Shown: positions 6,657 to 15,084, numbered from the stretch's first letter. The stretch is DNA of 46,758 nucleotides from Bacillota bacterium (GCA_023424995.1 JAFADH010000391.1:1-46758), one strand, 5' to 3'. Numbers and translations: made by a program. The notes: generated by a model not told the origin, from the sequence alone.

Positions 6657-7847
6657 ATGATGATGAGAATATCTTTAACAGGAATGAAACGAATGAGTGC
6701 GCTGCTTCTTGTCTGCATTCTGCTGGCTGCCATGCTTGCAGGATGTGCGAGGGAGACAGAGGATAATACTCCGGAGCCTACCAAGGGGGCATCGGCTCCT
6801 ACCCAGGCACCTGCCTCCACCGATGCACCGGAAGCGGAGACGCCCGCCGGACCTTATTATGCGGCGGATGCAAGTGTTGAAAGCATCGTAGTGGATGCGG
6901 CTGGCAAGGGACAGGTGGGTAACTGGGGACTGGGCAACGAATATGAGATACAGGCACTGCTGACAAAATACGGCCAGCCTACCACATACTTAAGCCAGGC
7001 CTTTGATATGGACGGCTTTGATGATGATTCCATCCTGTTAGCTTCCGCCATGACCTATAATGAGCTTGGTCTGGTTAAGAACTCCTATGATGGCGGCTAC
7101 GGCTATGGAGACAGCGTGAAGCATATTGATATGAATGATGAAGGAGTTGCCATGCTGGAGGATAATATCTTCACCACCAAAGCGTTTGCAGAGGCTAATC
7201 CCAATACGGTAAAAGCCTTCATCTATGCCTCCATGAAGGGCTGGGAATATGCCTGTGCCAATCCGGAGGAGGCAGCGCAGATCGTATACAAGTACGGTTC
7301 CTCCGTATCCGGTGAGCATCAGGCTTATATGGCCGGTGAGGTGAAGAAGCTGGTGGAGACGGATACATCAGGTGCTGCGGTTAATAATTACGGCTATATG
7401 GACGAGACGGCCTTGCAGCAGACCCTGGAGCTTGCCAAGCAGTACATAAAGCTGGATGACTCGGCTGCCGCAGAGAAGCTTACGACCCTTACCCTTGATG
7501 ACATCAGGAATACCTCATATTGGGAAGCTGCCAAGGCTTCGGACGGGACCTTTGCTCCTGAGAAGACGGAAGTATCCATCCAGCTGAAATGGCTGCCGCA
7601 GGCACAGTTCATGGGCTATTATGTTGCGCTTGACAAGGGTTATTACAGTGAAGCGGGCTTAACTGTGGATATCGTACAGGGCGGAGGAGATATCGGTGAG
7701 ACAACCGCAGTATATACCGGACAGGTGGATTTCGGTGTTACCTGGGTATCCAACCTGATTGCCGCCAATGCGGGCGGTATGGAGCTGCTGGAGGTGGCGC
7801 AGGTATTCCAGAGATCAGGACTTGTACTGGTTTATAAAATTAATTGA
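6657..7847 (+). CDS. NMT1/THI5-like substrate-binding lipoprotein, circularly permuted
   Basis: Extracellular lipid-anchored binding protein of the importer, 396 aa. A signal peptide ends in the lipobox LAGC (C30) and a T/P/A-rich tether follows (about 33-62). What comes next is in the wrong order for the family. Residues ~83-300 hold the second part of an NMT1 protein (VGNWGLGNEYEIQALL, AMTYNELGLV, NDEGVAMLED, KGWEYACANPEEAAQIV, YWEAAKA). Residues ~303-396 hold what is normally the N-terminal part (VSIQLKWLPQAQFMGYYVAL, KGYYSEAGL, GQVDFGVTW, QVFQRSGLVLVYK). Nothing seems to be missing, so this is permutation rather than truncation. ATG 6657 follows GGAGGAAG. The ligand is probably a pyrimidine-like compound, by context. 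Confidence 0.88.
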   Translation: MMMRISLTGMKRMSALLLVCILLAAMLAGCARETEDNTPEPTKGASAPTQAPASTDAPEAETPAGPYYAADASVESIVVDAAGKGQVGNWGLGNEYEIQALLTKYGQPTTYLSQAFDMDGFDDDSILLASAMTYNELGLVKNSYDGGYGYGDSVKHIDMNDEGVAMLEDNIFTTKAFAEANPNTVKAFIYASMKGWEYACANPEEAAQIVYKYGSSVSGEHQAYMAGEVKKLVETDTSGAAVNNYGYMDETALQQTLELAKQYIKLDDSAAAEKLTTLTLDDIRNTSYWEAAKASDGTFAPEKTEVSIQLKWLPQAQFMGYYVALDKGYYSEAGLTVDIVQGGGDIGETTAVYTGQVDFGVTWVSNLIAANAGGMELLEVAQVFQRSGLVLVYKIN

Positions 7848-7936
7848 CCGGGGCGTTAAAACCGGAATGATGCCGCATATGCTTTATGAAGCACAGGACG
7901 GACAATTGTAACCATAAACCTAATAGAGGAAGACGG

Positions 7937-7978
7937 GGAGCTGCTGCAGGCATGGGAGGATAAGCTGCAGCAGCCTCC
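7937..7978 (+). other. Intercistronic stem-loop
   Basis: GCTGCTGCAG (7940-7949) pairs perfectly with CTGCAGCAGC (7965-7974), and flanking GGAG/CTCC bases extend the stem. No U-run follows, so it probably acts in RNA processing or stability between the lipoprotein and hydantoinase genes rather than as a strong terminator. Confidence 0.45.
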
Positions 7979-8025
7979 TGCAATTCCGGGAATACTTTTA
8001 ATAATATGAGACGGGAGGCGTGCTT

Positions 8026-9396
8026 ATGGATTTATTGATTAAGAATGGATTGATAGTAACGGCAGCGGAAAGCTATTATGCGGATATCGCAGTAAAGGAC
8101 GGCAGAATTGCCTGCATCGGAACAGGGCTTGACCTGGAGGCTGATAAAAAGGTGGATGCCAAAGGGAAATTGGTTCTCCCCGGTGCAATTGATGCACATA
8201 CCCATCTTGCCATGCCCTTCGGGGGAACGGTCTCCGCCGACGGTTACCTGTCGGGAACCAGGGCGGCTGCCTGCGGAGGCGTAACTACGGTATTTGATTA
8301 TCCCATGCAGAGGAAGGGAAAGGGAATTCTTGAGACAGTCCGGGCCAGGGATGCCATGTGTGCTCCGGAAGCCTGCGTGGATTATGCCTTTCACTGTATT
8401 ATCACGGATCTGAACGAAGGCTCCCTGCTGGAAGAATTCGCTGCTTCCGTAGATTACGGCGTAACAAGCTTCAAGTGCTTTCTGGTATACAAAAAGGAGG
8501 GCATGATGGTGGATGATGCCACTCTGGTCAGGATACTGCGAAAAGCCAGGGAGGTCGGCGCCGTCACCAATATACATGCAGAGAACCCGGATCTGATCGA
8601 TCTTAATATAGAGCAGTTTTTAAGGGAAGGGAAGACTTCCCCCTGGTATCACTACTTAAGCCGCCCGGAGTATGTGGAGGCGGAAGCGGATAAGAGAGCG
8701 GTCCACTGGGCGAAATCCGCGGATGCGCCCTTATACATCGTGCATATGGCAGACAAGGAAGGATTGGAGGCTGCCATAGAAGCCAAGCTGCAGGGACATA
8801 AGATCTATGTGGAGACCTGTCCCCAGTATCTGGAATTTACCTGCGATGTGTATAAAAGGGAGGACGGAAGGAATTTTGTATGCTCACCGCCCATGAAGGG
8901 AAAGGAAAGCCGGGACGCCCTGTGGAATGCTATACGGCAGGGAACCATCGATACGGTAGCCACCGATCACTGCCCCTTCCAGAGCTATGAAAAGGACTGG
9001 GGGAAGGATGATTTTACCAGGATCCCCAATGGCTGTGCCGGTATAGAAAACCTCTATCCCTATATGCTGTCTGCGGCAAATGAAGGAAGGATTACCTTTA
9101 ACCGTGCGGTAGAATTATGCTCCGCTAACCCGGCGAAGATATTCGGCTGTGAGCAGAAGGGGTCACTGACCGTAGGAAAGGATGCAGATATTGTTATCTA
9201 TGATCCTGAGAAGGAATTCACCATATCCGTCTCCAATATGCACTCCGACTATGACCATACCATATGGGAGGGGAAAAAGCTTCACGGCTATCCGGTCCAG
9301 ACCTATGTACGGGGGAAGCTGGTATATGACAACGGTGAATTCGTCGGAACCCCCGGGTACGGAAAATATATCAGGCGGGTACCGGCAAAGGTTTAG
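8026..9396 (+). CDS. hydA: Dihydropyrimidinase (D-hydantoinase)
   Basis: Amidohydrolase that opens the ring of 5,6-dihydrouracil or dihydrothymine to N-carbamoyl-beta-amino acids, step two of reductive pyrimidine catabolism. It is 456 aa, the usual size. The binuclear metal site is visible: H58 and H60 (DAHTHL), the lysine that becomes carboxylated (K150, TSFKCFLVYK), H184 (IHAEN), H240 (YIVHMADKEG) and D314 (VATDHCPF). ATG 8026 lies 7 nt after GGGAGG; the GTG at 8020 is too close to it. It sits directly before the PreA-type gene (21 bp), so reduction and ring opening are co-expressed. Hydantoins may also be substrates. Confidence 0.93.
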   Translation: MDLLIKNGLIVTAAESYYADIAVKDGRIACIGTGLDLEADKKVDAKGKLVLPGAIDAHTHLAMPFGGTVSADGYLSGTRAAACGGVTTVFDYPMQRKGKGILETVRARDAMCAPEACVDYAFHCIITDLNEGSLLEEFAASVDYGVTSFKCFLVYKKEGMMVDDATLVRILRKAREVGAVTNIHAENPDLIDLNIEQFLREGKTSPWYHYLSRPEYVEAEADKRAVHWAKSADAPLYIVHMADKEGLEAAIEAKLQGHKIYVETCPQYLEFTCDVYKREDGRNFVCSPPMKGKESRDALWNAIRQGTIDTVATDHCPFQSYEKDWGKDDFTRIPNGCAGIENLYPYMLSAANEGRITFNRAVELCSANPAKIFGCEQKGSLTVGKDADIVIYDPEKEFTISVSNMHSDYDHTIWEGKKLHGYPVQTYVRGKLVYDNGEFVGTPGYGKYIRRVPAKV

Positions 9397-9417
9397 GAAA
9401 GGTTAGGTGTGATCGTC

Positions 9418-10932
9418 ATGAATAGTCTGGCTTACAGAGACACATCACTGGCGGAAGAGGTCGGAGGATGCCTTCTGTGCAGTGAAGCCCCCTGTGCCAA
9501 GGTATGTCCCTACAAGCTTCCTGTGGACACTGTCATACGGTCCCTGCGGTTTGAGAATAAGGCAGGTGCCGTGAACAGGCTCCCGGCTGAGCTTCCCTGC
9601 ACGGAGTGCGGGACAAAGCCCTGCAGGGCAGCCTGCCTAAAGAAGGCGGTGAACCGGCCCGTTCCCATTGACGAGGTTATGATGAAGGCCGCCTCCTACC
9701 CCAGGGCAAAAGCGGAGGATGCGGATCTGTCCGTTGAATTTTGCGGGGTGGCCTGTGAGAATCCGTTCTTCCTGTCCTCCTCCGTAGTGGCCAGCAATTA
9801 TGAGATGGTAGCCAAGGCCTTTGATATGGGCTGGGCCGGTGCTGTCTTTAAGACCATCGGAACCTTTATTCCTGAGGAGGTGTCTCCCAGGTTTGACGCA
9901 CTGAGAAAGGAATCGGTTCCCTTCGTAGGCTTTAAGAACATAGAACAGATATCCGATCACAGCCTGACAGATAATCTTGCATTTTTAAAGAAGCTTAAAA
10001 AGAATTATCCGGGTAAGGTGATTGTGGCCTCCATCATGGGGCAGACCGAGGAGGAATGGACCTATCTGGCACTTAAAGTAACCGAGGCCGGTGCGGATAT
10101 TATCGAATGCAACTTTTCCTGTCCCCACATGGCAGCGGACGGGTTAGGTTCCGATGTGGGGCAGAATCCCGAGCTGGTCAGTGCCTATACCAGGGCAGTC
10201 CTGCGCGGGACCCATCTTCCCGTACTGGCGAAGATGACACCCAACCTGGGCAATATGGAGCTACCGGCCATCGCCGCCATGGAGTCGGGAGCTGCGGGGA
10301 TCGCAGCCATTAATACCATTAAGAGTATTATGAATGTGAATCTGGACACCTTCTCCTCCGGACCGGACGTGAGCGGCGTGACCAGCATCGGCGGATACTC
10401 CGGGAAAGCGGTAAAGCCCATCGCACTGCATTTTATCCATTCCCTGCGAAGCTGTGAAAAGCTTAAGGAGGTGCCCGTCAGCGGGATGGGAGGCATTGAG
10501 ACCTGGAGGGATGCGGCAGAGTTCCTGGCTCTGGGCTGCGGGAATATTCAGGTGACTACGTCAGTCATGCAGTATGGCTACCGCATCATAGAGGATATGA
10601 CGGAAGGCATGAAGCTGTATCTGAGCTCCCATGGCCACCGCAGTATCAGAGAAATCATCGGGAAAGCAACTGCGCAGATCATTCCGGCAGATCATCTGGA
10701 CAGATCCAGTATCTGCTACCCGAGGTTCTTAAGGAGCAAATGCGTGGGCTGCGGACGCTGTTATCTCTCCTGCTATGACGGCGGACACCAGGCGCTGGCC
10801 CGGGATCCCGCCACCGGAAAGCCGGTCATGGATGGGGGCAAATGTGTAGGCTGCCATCTCTGTGTGACGGTATGTCCGGTAGAGGCAATTACCCAGGGAA
10901 CCAGAGTGAAGAAGAGATTAAAGCATCCGTAA
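9418..10932 (+). CDS. preA: PreA-type dihydropyrimidine dehydrogenase with extra N-terminal Fe-S domain
   Basis: Reduces uracil/thymine to the 5,6-dihydro form, the first step of the pathway. Domains in order: an N-terminal two-cluster domain with C18, C21, C26, C30 (CLLCSEAPCAKVCP) and C61, C64, C69, C73 (CTECGTKPCRAAC); an FMN/pyrimidine barrel (~105-415; NPFFLSSSVVASNYEM, IECNFSCPH, AKMTPNLGN, GMGGIETW); and a C-terminal 2x[4Fe-4S] ferredoxin (CVGCGRCYLSC, CVGCHLCVTVCP). This is mammalian DPD without its FAD and NADPH domains, and no PreT-like gene lies in the window. ATG 9418 follows AGGTG at 8 nt; GTG 9409 is an alternative. The electron donor is therefore unknown, possibly ferredoxin. 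Confidence 0.88.
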   Translation: MNSLAYRDTSLAEEVGGCLLCSEAPCAKVCPYKLPVDTVIRSLRFENKAGAVNRLPAELPCTECGTKPCRAACLKKAVNRPVPIDEVMMKAASYPRAKAEDADLSVEFCGVACENPFFLSSSVVASNYEMVAKAFDMGWAGAVFKTIGTFIPEEVSPRFDALRKESVPFVGFKNIEQISDHSLTDNLAFLKKLKKNYPGKVIVASIMGQTEEEWTYLALKVTEAGADIIECNFSCPHMAADGLGSDVGQNPELVSAYTRAVLRGTHLPVLAKMTPNLGNMELPAIAAMESGAAGIAAINTIKSIMNVNLDTFSSGPDVSGVTSIGGYSGKAVKPIALHFIHSLRSCEKLKEVPVSGMGGIETWRDAAEFLALGCGNIQVTTSVMQYGYRIIEDMTEGMKLYLSSHGHRSIREIIGKATAQIIPADHLDRSSICYPRFLRSKCVGCGRCYLSCYDGGHQALARDPATGKPVMDGGKCVGCHLCVTVCPVEAITQGTRVKKRLKHP

Positions 10933-11115
10933 GCAATTGATATATTAAGGGCATGCAGCAGCTGTAAAGAAATATTCCAAAAGCTATGCCATATCAGGAA
11001 TTAGCCGGTTTAATAAAAGAAGATCCGGAGGCCAGATAGATATAAGCCATATGGAAATAGTTCATAAGGAAGCTTTATCAGAAAAGCTGCAGGTCTGTAT
11101 AGAGGAGGTTATGTC

Positions 11116-12342
11116 ATGTATCACTGTAGTTTGGAACGTATGGAAGATAAGATAAGAACCTTTAGCCGGTTCGGTGATACGGGGAAGGGCGGTATTACCC
11201 GTTTCTCCCTGTCTCCGGAAGCAGTGGCGGCAAGAGAGGAATTCAGGCGCAGGATGGAGGAGCTGGGAGCGGCGGTGGTTACCGATGATATGGCCAATAT
11301 GTATGCCACGATTCCGGGAACGCAGGAGCTCCCTGCCATCTATTCCGGCTCCCATCTGGATTCCGTAAGGCAGGGCGGGAATTATGACGGGGTACTGGGA
11401 GTACTGGCTGCCATGGAGGCGGCGGAGACCGTGGTACGGGAGAAGATTCCCCATAAGCATCCGATTACGGTGGTGGTATGGACCAATGAGGAGGGAGCAA
11501 GATTTGAACCGGCCATGATGTCCTCGGGAGTGATCTGCGGCAAGTTTAAGAAGGAGGAGATGCTTGCCTCCGCAGCTAAGGATATTCCAGGATATACCTT
11601 CGGGGAAGCACTGGCTGCCAGCGGATTTGCCGGAGAGGAAGGTAACCGGATCACCCCGGACAAATGCAGGGCATTGGTGGAGCTGCATATCGAGCAGGGA
11701 CCGGTGCTGGAAGCGGAGCATTATGATATCGGTGTGGTGGAAGGGGTATGCGGTATGATCAATTATGAATTCACCCTGACCGGACAGGCCGGACACGCAG
11801 GCACCACACCCATGAAATACCGGAAGGATGCCCTGTATGCAGCCGCCAGGCTCATTGAATATCTTCATGATGAGCTGGACCGGCTGGATGACCGGCTGGT
11901 GTATACTACCGGCAAGATATCCTGCCATCCCAACATCCATACCATCATCCCGGACGAGGTACGGTTTACCCTGGATGCCAGACATCAGGATCCTGCCGTG
12001 ATCGAACAGGTCCTGGCCGTAATCCGGTCCATTCCCTCCGAGCTTGAGAAATGCGGTGTCGCTTATGCAAAAGCCTGGTCCCGCAATACCGTAGCCTTTA
12101 CTCCGGAATTAGTTGATCTCGTCCAGAAAAGCGCCGGAGAATATGGTTATTCCAGCCGGCGGATCTACAGCGGTCCCGGACATGACGCCCAGTTCATGAT
12201 CGACCTGGTCCCGGCAACCATGATCTTTGTACCCAGCATAGGCGGCCACAGTCATTGCGAACTGGAATACACACCGCCGAAGAATTGTCTGAAAGGCGCC
12301 GATGTACTGCTTCAAACCATATTAAGCATCGATACGCTGTAA
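11116..12342 (+). CDS. M20 N-carbamoyl-amino-acid hydrolase (probable beta-ureidopropionase)
   Basis: Zinc amidohydrolase of the M20/AmaB-HyuC-allantoate amidohydrolase family, 408 aa. It should cleave N-carbamoyl-beta-alanine to beta-alanine, CO2 and ammonia. Metal-site residues are H80 (SGSHLDSV), D91 (GGNYDGVLG), the E125-E126 pair (TNEEGARF), H191 (ELHIEQGPVLE) and the late GGHSHCELEYT. The dimerisation lid shows GQAGHAGTTPM. ATG 11116 has GAGGAGG close upstream. A 183-bp gap separates it from preA, with no clear promoter or terminator, so it is probably in the same transcript. Allantoate or N-carbamoyl-alpha-amino acids are alternative substrates; the neighbours favour the pyrimidine role. 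Confidence 0.88.
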   Translation: MYHCSLERMEDKIRTFSRFGDTGKGGITRFSLSPEAVAAREEFRRRMEELGAAVVTDDMANMYATIPGTQELPAIYSGSHLDSVRQGGNYDGVLGVLAAMEAAETVVREKIPHKHPITVVVWTNEEGARFEPAMMSSGVICGKFKKEEMLASAAKDIPGYTFGEALAASGFAGEEGNRITPDKCRALVELHIEQGPVLEAEHYDIGVVEGVCGMINYEFTLTGQAGHAGTTPMKYRKDALYAAARLIEYLHDELDRLDDRLVYTTGKISCHPNIHTIIPDEVRFTLDARHQDPAVIEQVLAVIRSIPSELEKCGVAYAKAWSRNTVAFTPELVDLVQKSAGEYGYSSRRIYSGPGHDAQFMIDLVPATMIFVPSIGGHSHCELEYTPPKNCLKGADVLLQTILSIDTL

Positions 12343-12353
12343 GAGAAATAAGC

Positions 12354-12403
12354 ACACCTCCGAATGAAGGCCGCGCCGGTCCATCCGGAGGTGTCTTTGT
12401 TAT
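12354..12403 (+). terminator. Rho-independent terminator closing the pyrimidine locus
   Basis: ACACCTCCG (12354-12362) pairs with CGGAGGTGT (12386-12394), followed by CTTTGTTAT. It begins 12 bp after the hydrolase stop. The U-run is imperfect. Confidence 0.65.
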
Positions 12404-12442
12404 GAAAAGTATTATTTATCAGTTCTTCGGCGTTATTTCAGC

Positions 12443-12471
12443 TTGAACATTTCAGCAGATAAGGCTATAAT
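12443..12471 (+). promoter_or_regulatory. Sigma-A promoter for the glycosyltransferase-like gene
   Basis: TTGAAC (12443-12448), 17-bp spacer, TATAAT (12466-12471). Predicted start is near 12478, giving an ~88-nt leader with a possible pseudoknot (12494-12525). Confidence 0.7.
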
Positions 12472-12565
12472 CAGATTGACATATTTTGTGAACGTCGTAA
12501 AAAGGCAGCATATCTTACGACTGCCGTCAGGGATGTATGTGAATATGATATTGAGAGGATAGGAT

Positions 12566-13417
12566 ATGAAGTGTTTAGGATTTTTTATCGGGCATAAGAA
12601 CTATCTGCCCCATGCCAGGCTGCTGTGCAAATCAATAAGAGAGAATACGCATCTGGAGGAGGAGTATGAGATCTGTGCGGTTACTCCGGGTTATCTGGAA
12701 TTGACCGTTAACATACCGGGAGTCAGGCATCTGCAGTTTGACATCTCTCCGGAGTACAGAGCCATTCCTTATGTGGACAAGATGTTTGCAGCTGCGGCGC
12801 TGGAGGCTGTCTGTGAGGAAGAGTATATCTGGATGGATGTGGACAGCTATTTCTTCAAGCACCTGGAATTTCGCAAAAGCACGGAGATCTATGCCAATCC
12901 GGTGGATAAGAAGAACATCGGCGATATCTACGGAGAGGAAAGAAGCGCGCTCTGGCTGGCGCTGTTTAAGTATTTCGATATCCCGGACATCTATCCCTTC
13001 GTGACCACCAGGGTCACCAAGGAGAGGATATATCCCTATTATAGTGTGGGAATGGTGCTGATCAATAAGAACCGGGAGCTGTTCCGCACGGTGCGGGATT
13101 CCATCTGCAGCCTGCTGTCCTACGAGTACATCAACCGGCTGCTCCAGGCCTTTGAACTGAACAGCAGATACCTTCATCAGGCGGTATTTACCTGTGCGGT
13201 ACTGAAGCTTTATAATAAAAGCGTAAAGCCTCTGCCCTACGCGGTGAATTATTCCGTGAGCCTTCATGAGAATACGCCGACGCCGATCCCCTTTGAAGAT
13301 ATCATCAGCATCCGTTATAAGGATTATTTTGAAAAGCATAACCCGCCTTATATCTGGAAGGATATCTTCGAACATGAGAAGAAGGATTTAAAGACGACAT
13401 GGTATTATCCGTGCTGA
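12566..13417 (+). CDS. Glycosyltransferase-like protein with DXD motif, function unknown
   Basis: A soluble protein of 283 aa. The N-terminus (LGFFIGHKNYLPHARLLCKSI) resembles the nucleotide-sugar-binding start of GT-A fold enzymes. The segment EEEYIWMDVDSYFF places a DXD metal motif at D91-D93, preceded by hydrophobic residues as expected. Later YSVGMVLINKNRELF and HQAVFTCAVLKLY resemble acceptor-side strands of GT8-like families. There is no signal peptide or membrane span. ATG 12566 follows GAGAGGATAGG. It sits 100 bp before a GH43 gene, with no obvious joint pathway. I infer sugar-nucleotide-dependent transfer; donor and acceptor are unknown, and a non-catalytic DXD protein cannot be excluded. 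Confidence 0.55.
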   Translation: MKCLGFFIGHKNYLPHARLLCKSIRENTHLEEEYEICAVTPGYLELTVNIPGVRHLQFDISPEYRAIPYVDKMFAAAALEAVCEEEYIWMDVDSYFFKHLEFRKSTEIYANPVDKKNIGDIYGEERSALWLALFKYFDIPDIYPFVTTRVTKERIYPYYSVGMVLINKNRELFRTVRDSICSLLSYEYINRLLQAFELNSRYLHQAVFTCAVLKLYNKSVKPLPYAVNYSVSLHENTPTPIPFEDIISIRYKDYFEKHNPPYIWKDIFEHEKKDLKTTWYYPC

Positions 13418-13517
13418 AGCTCATAGTCCGTGGAAAGCGGAGCAATATGAACGCAATTGCATGGCAGTGGAGTTCCGGAACAGCGTCATATTATAAAACA
13501 GAAAAGAGGTTCCCATC

Positions 13518-14423
13518 ATGAGCAGCAAACATAATCCAATCATAAAAGGCCTGTATGCAGATCCGGATATCCTGCAGGCAGGTGACACCTTCTACCTGTA
13601 TCCTACCTCGGACGGCTTTACCCATTGGTCGGGAACACAGTTCCATGTGTTTTCATCCGGGGACAGGATCCATTGGAAGGCTGAAGGGGTCATCCTTGAT
13701 CTGGCGACGGAGGATGTGGCCTGGGCGGCAGGCAGTGCCTGGGCACCGGCAATCGCACATAAGAACGGAAGCTATTATTTCTATTTCTGCGGGAAGCGTC
13801 CCGATCATGCTTCCTGCATCGGGGTAGCGGTAGCGCAGACTCCCGCAGGTCCCTTCAAGGCAATGGCGGAACCGCTTCTTACTCCCGAATTAGCGGCGGC
13901 AGAGAATATAAAGCTGTCACAGACCATCGATCCTTCCATATTCACCGAGGAGGACGGTACGTCATATCTGTACTTTGGTAACGGCGGTGCGGCAGTTGTT
14001 GCCCTGAATGACGACATGGTGAGCCTGAAGCCCGGCACCATGAGGCAGCTTGAGGGATTATATGACTTTCGCGAGGCCGTGACGGTAATGAAGCGGAACG
14101 GAACCTATCATTTCACCTGGTCCTGTGACGATACGGGAAGTGAGGAGTATCACGTTAATTACGGCACCTCTGATCATCCGTACGGGCCGGTGGAATACCA
14201 TTACCGCATCCTTGAGAAGGATGTATCGAAGGATATCCTGGGCACCGGCCATCATACCATCTTAAGGCCGGAGGGAACGGATGAATATTATATCTTCTAT
14301 CACAGATTCGGGACTCCCCTGGAGGAATATCCGGAGGGGAAGGGCTATCACCGGGAAATCTGCATGGACCGGCTGCTTTTCGATGAGAAAGGAAGGATGA
14401 TACCGGTGAAGGTTACGGACTGA
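13518..14423 (+). CDS. GH43-family glycosidase (xylosidase/arabinofuranosidase type)
   Basis: Five-bladed beta-propeller glycosidase, 301 aa, which is just the catalytic domain. The three family acids are visible: general base D15 (LYADPDI), pKa-modulating D138 (QTIDPSIF) and general acid E186 (DFREAVTV). W- and Y-rich strands (FHVFSSGDRIHW, YYFYFCGKRPDH) fit the propeller. There is no signal peptide, so it probably acts in the cytoplasm on imported oligosaccharides. AGAGG precedes ATG 13518. It is followed by a strong bidirectional terminator. Members split beta-xylosides or alpha-L-arabinofuranosides, and some other linkages, so specificity is open. Confidence 0.85.
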   Translation: MSSKHNPIIKGLYADPDILQAGDTFYLYPTSDGFTHWSGTQFHVFSSGDRIHWKAEGVILDLATEDVAWAAGSAWAPAIAHKNGSYYFYFCGKRPDHASCIGVAVAQTPAGPFKAMAEPLLTPELAAAENIKLSQTIDPSIFTEEDGTSYLYFGNGGAAVVALNDDMVSLKPGTMRQLEGLYDFREAVTVMKRNGTYHFTWSCDDTGSEEYHVNYGTSDHPYGPVEYHYRILEKDVSKDILGTGHHTILRPEGTDEYYIFYHRFGTPLEEYPEGKGYHREICMDRLLFDEKGRMIPVKVTD

Positions 14424-14511
14424 TACTGATATGACCGAAAGAAGGACGCTGCGCCGGCTGAGACAGGAAGAATTACCGTGCATGGATATGACAGATTGAC
14501 ATATGAAATGA

Positions 14512-14541
14512 AAGGAGCGGGGTCCGAAGACCCCGCTCCTT
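14512..14541. terminator. Bidirectional terminator between GH43 and hsp20
   Basis: GGAGCGGGGTC (14514-14524), loop CGAA, GACCCCGCTCC (14529-14539), extended by AA/TT. It lies between convergent genes with T-rich sequence on both exits (TTCTTAC on +, CTTTCATTTC on -). Confidence 0.8.
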
Positions 14542-14601
14542 CTTACAGCGCCTCACATGACGCTTTATAAGGGGGAGAAAAATTATATGAGAGAGAAGTG
14601 A

Positions 14602-15033
14602 TCAGCGTATGGGGATGTATTTCTTTTCTTCTATCTTGGCTGCCTTATCCTCTTTCGGGAATACCAGCTTCAAAATACCGTTCTCGAAGGAAGCCTCGAA
14701 ATCCTCCTCCTTCAGATTCTCACCCACATAGAAGCTTCTTCTGCAGCTGCCGCTGTAGCGCTCCCTGCGGATGTATCTGCCCTTCTCATCGTTCTCTTCC
14801 TTGGATTCCTGACGCTCTGCCGAGATGGTCAGATAACCGTTCTTAAGCTCAGCCTGTACGTCCTTCTTGTCAAAGCCGGGAAGCTCGATCTCAAGCATAT
14901 AATCCTTTCCCAGGTCCTTCACATTAGTGACCATCATTTTGCTTGAGGGCATCCGGTATTCGGACGGAAATGAGAAGATGTCATCAAAGAAACTGTCTGA
15001 AAAATGGTTATCAAAGATACTTGGTAATAACAT
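14602..15033 (-). CDS. Hsp20 / alpha-crystallin small heat-shock protein
   Basis: ATP-independent holdase of 143 aa that binds unfolding proteins in the cytoplasm. The N-terminal FDNHFSDSFFDDIFSF region is followed by an alpha-crystallin domain (~35-130; LEIELPGFDKKDVQAEL, NGYLTISAER, FENGILKLVFPK). The C-terminal tail ends with the I-x-I motif IPI used for oligomer assembly. The start at 15033 is preceded on the minus strand by AGGAGGAAT. The promoter overlaps a CIRCE operator, so HrcA repression and heat induction are expected. Confidence 0.93.
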   Translation of the reverse strand: MLLPSIFDNHFSDSFFDDIFSFPSEYRMPSSKMMVTNVKDLGKDYMLEIELPGFDKKDVQAELKNGYLTISAERQESKEENDEKGRYIRRERYSGSCRRSFYVGENLKEEDFEASFENGILKLVFPKEDKAAKIEEKKYIPIR

Positions 15034-15084
15034 AATTCATTCCTCCTAAATAAATAATTTGTATTAAGTTTATGTTCTAGATGT

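Noticed and set aside
9418..10932. Apparent loss of the catalytic cysteine of mammalian DPD (GLGSDVGQNPELV where mammals have an ACGQDPELV-like segment)
   Set aside because: As far as I recall, bacterial PreA also reads SDVGQ there, so this looks like a normal family difference. An alignment would settle it.
12255..12446. 63-codon plus-strand frame across the end of the M20 gene
   Set aside because: Overlaps the real gene in another frame, spans the terminator and has no start signals.
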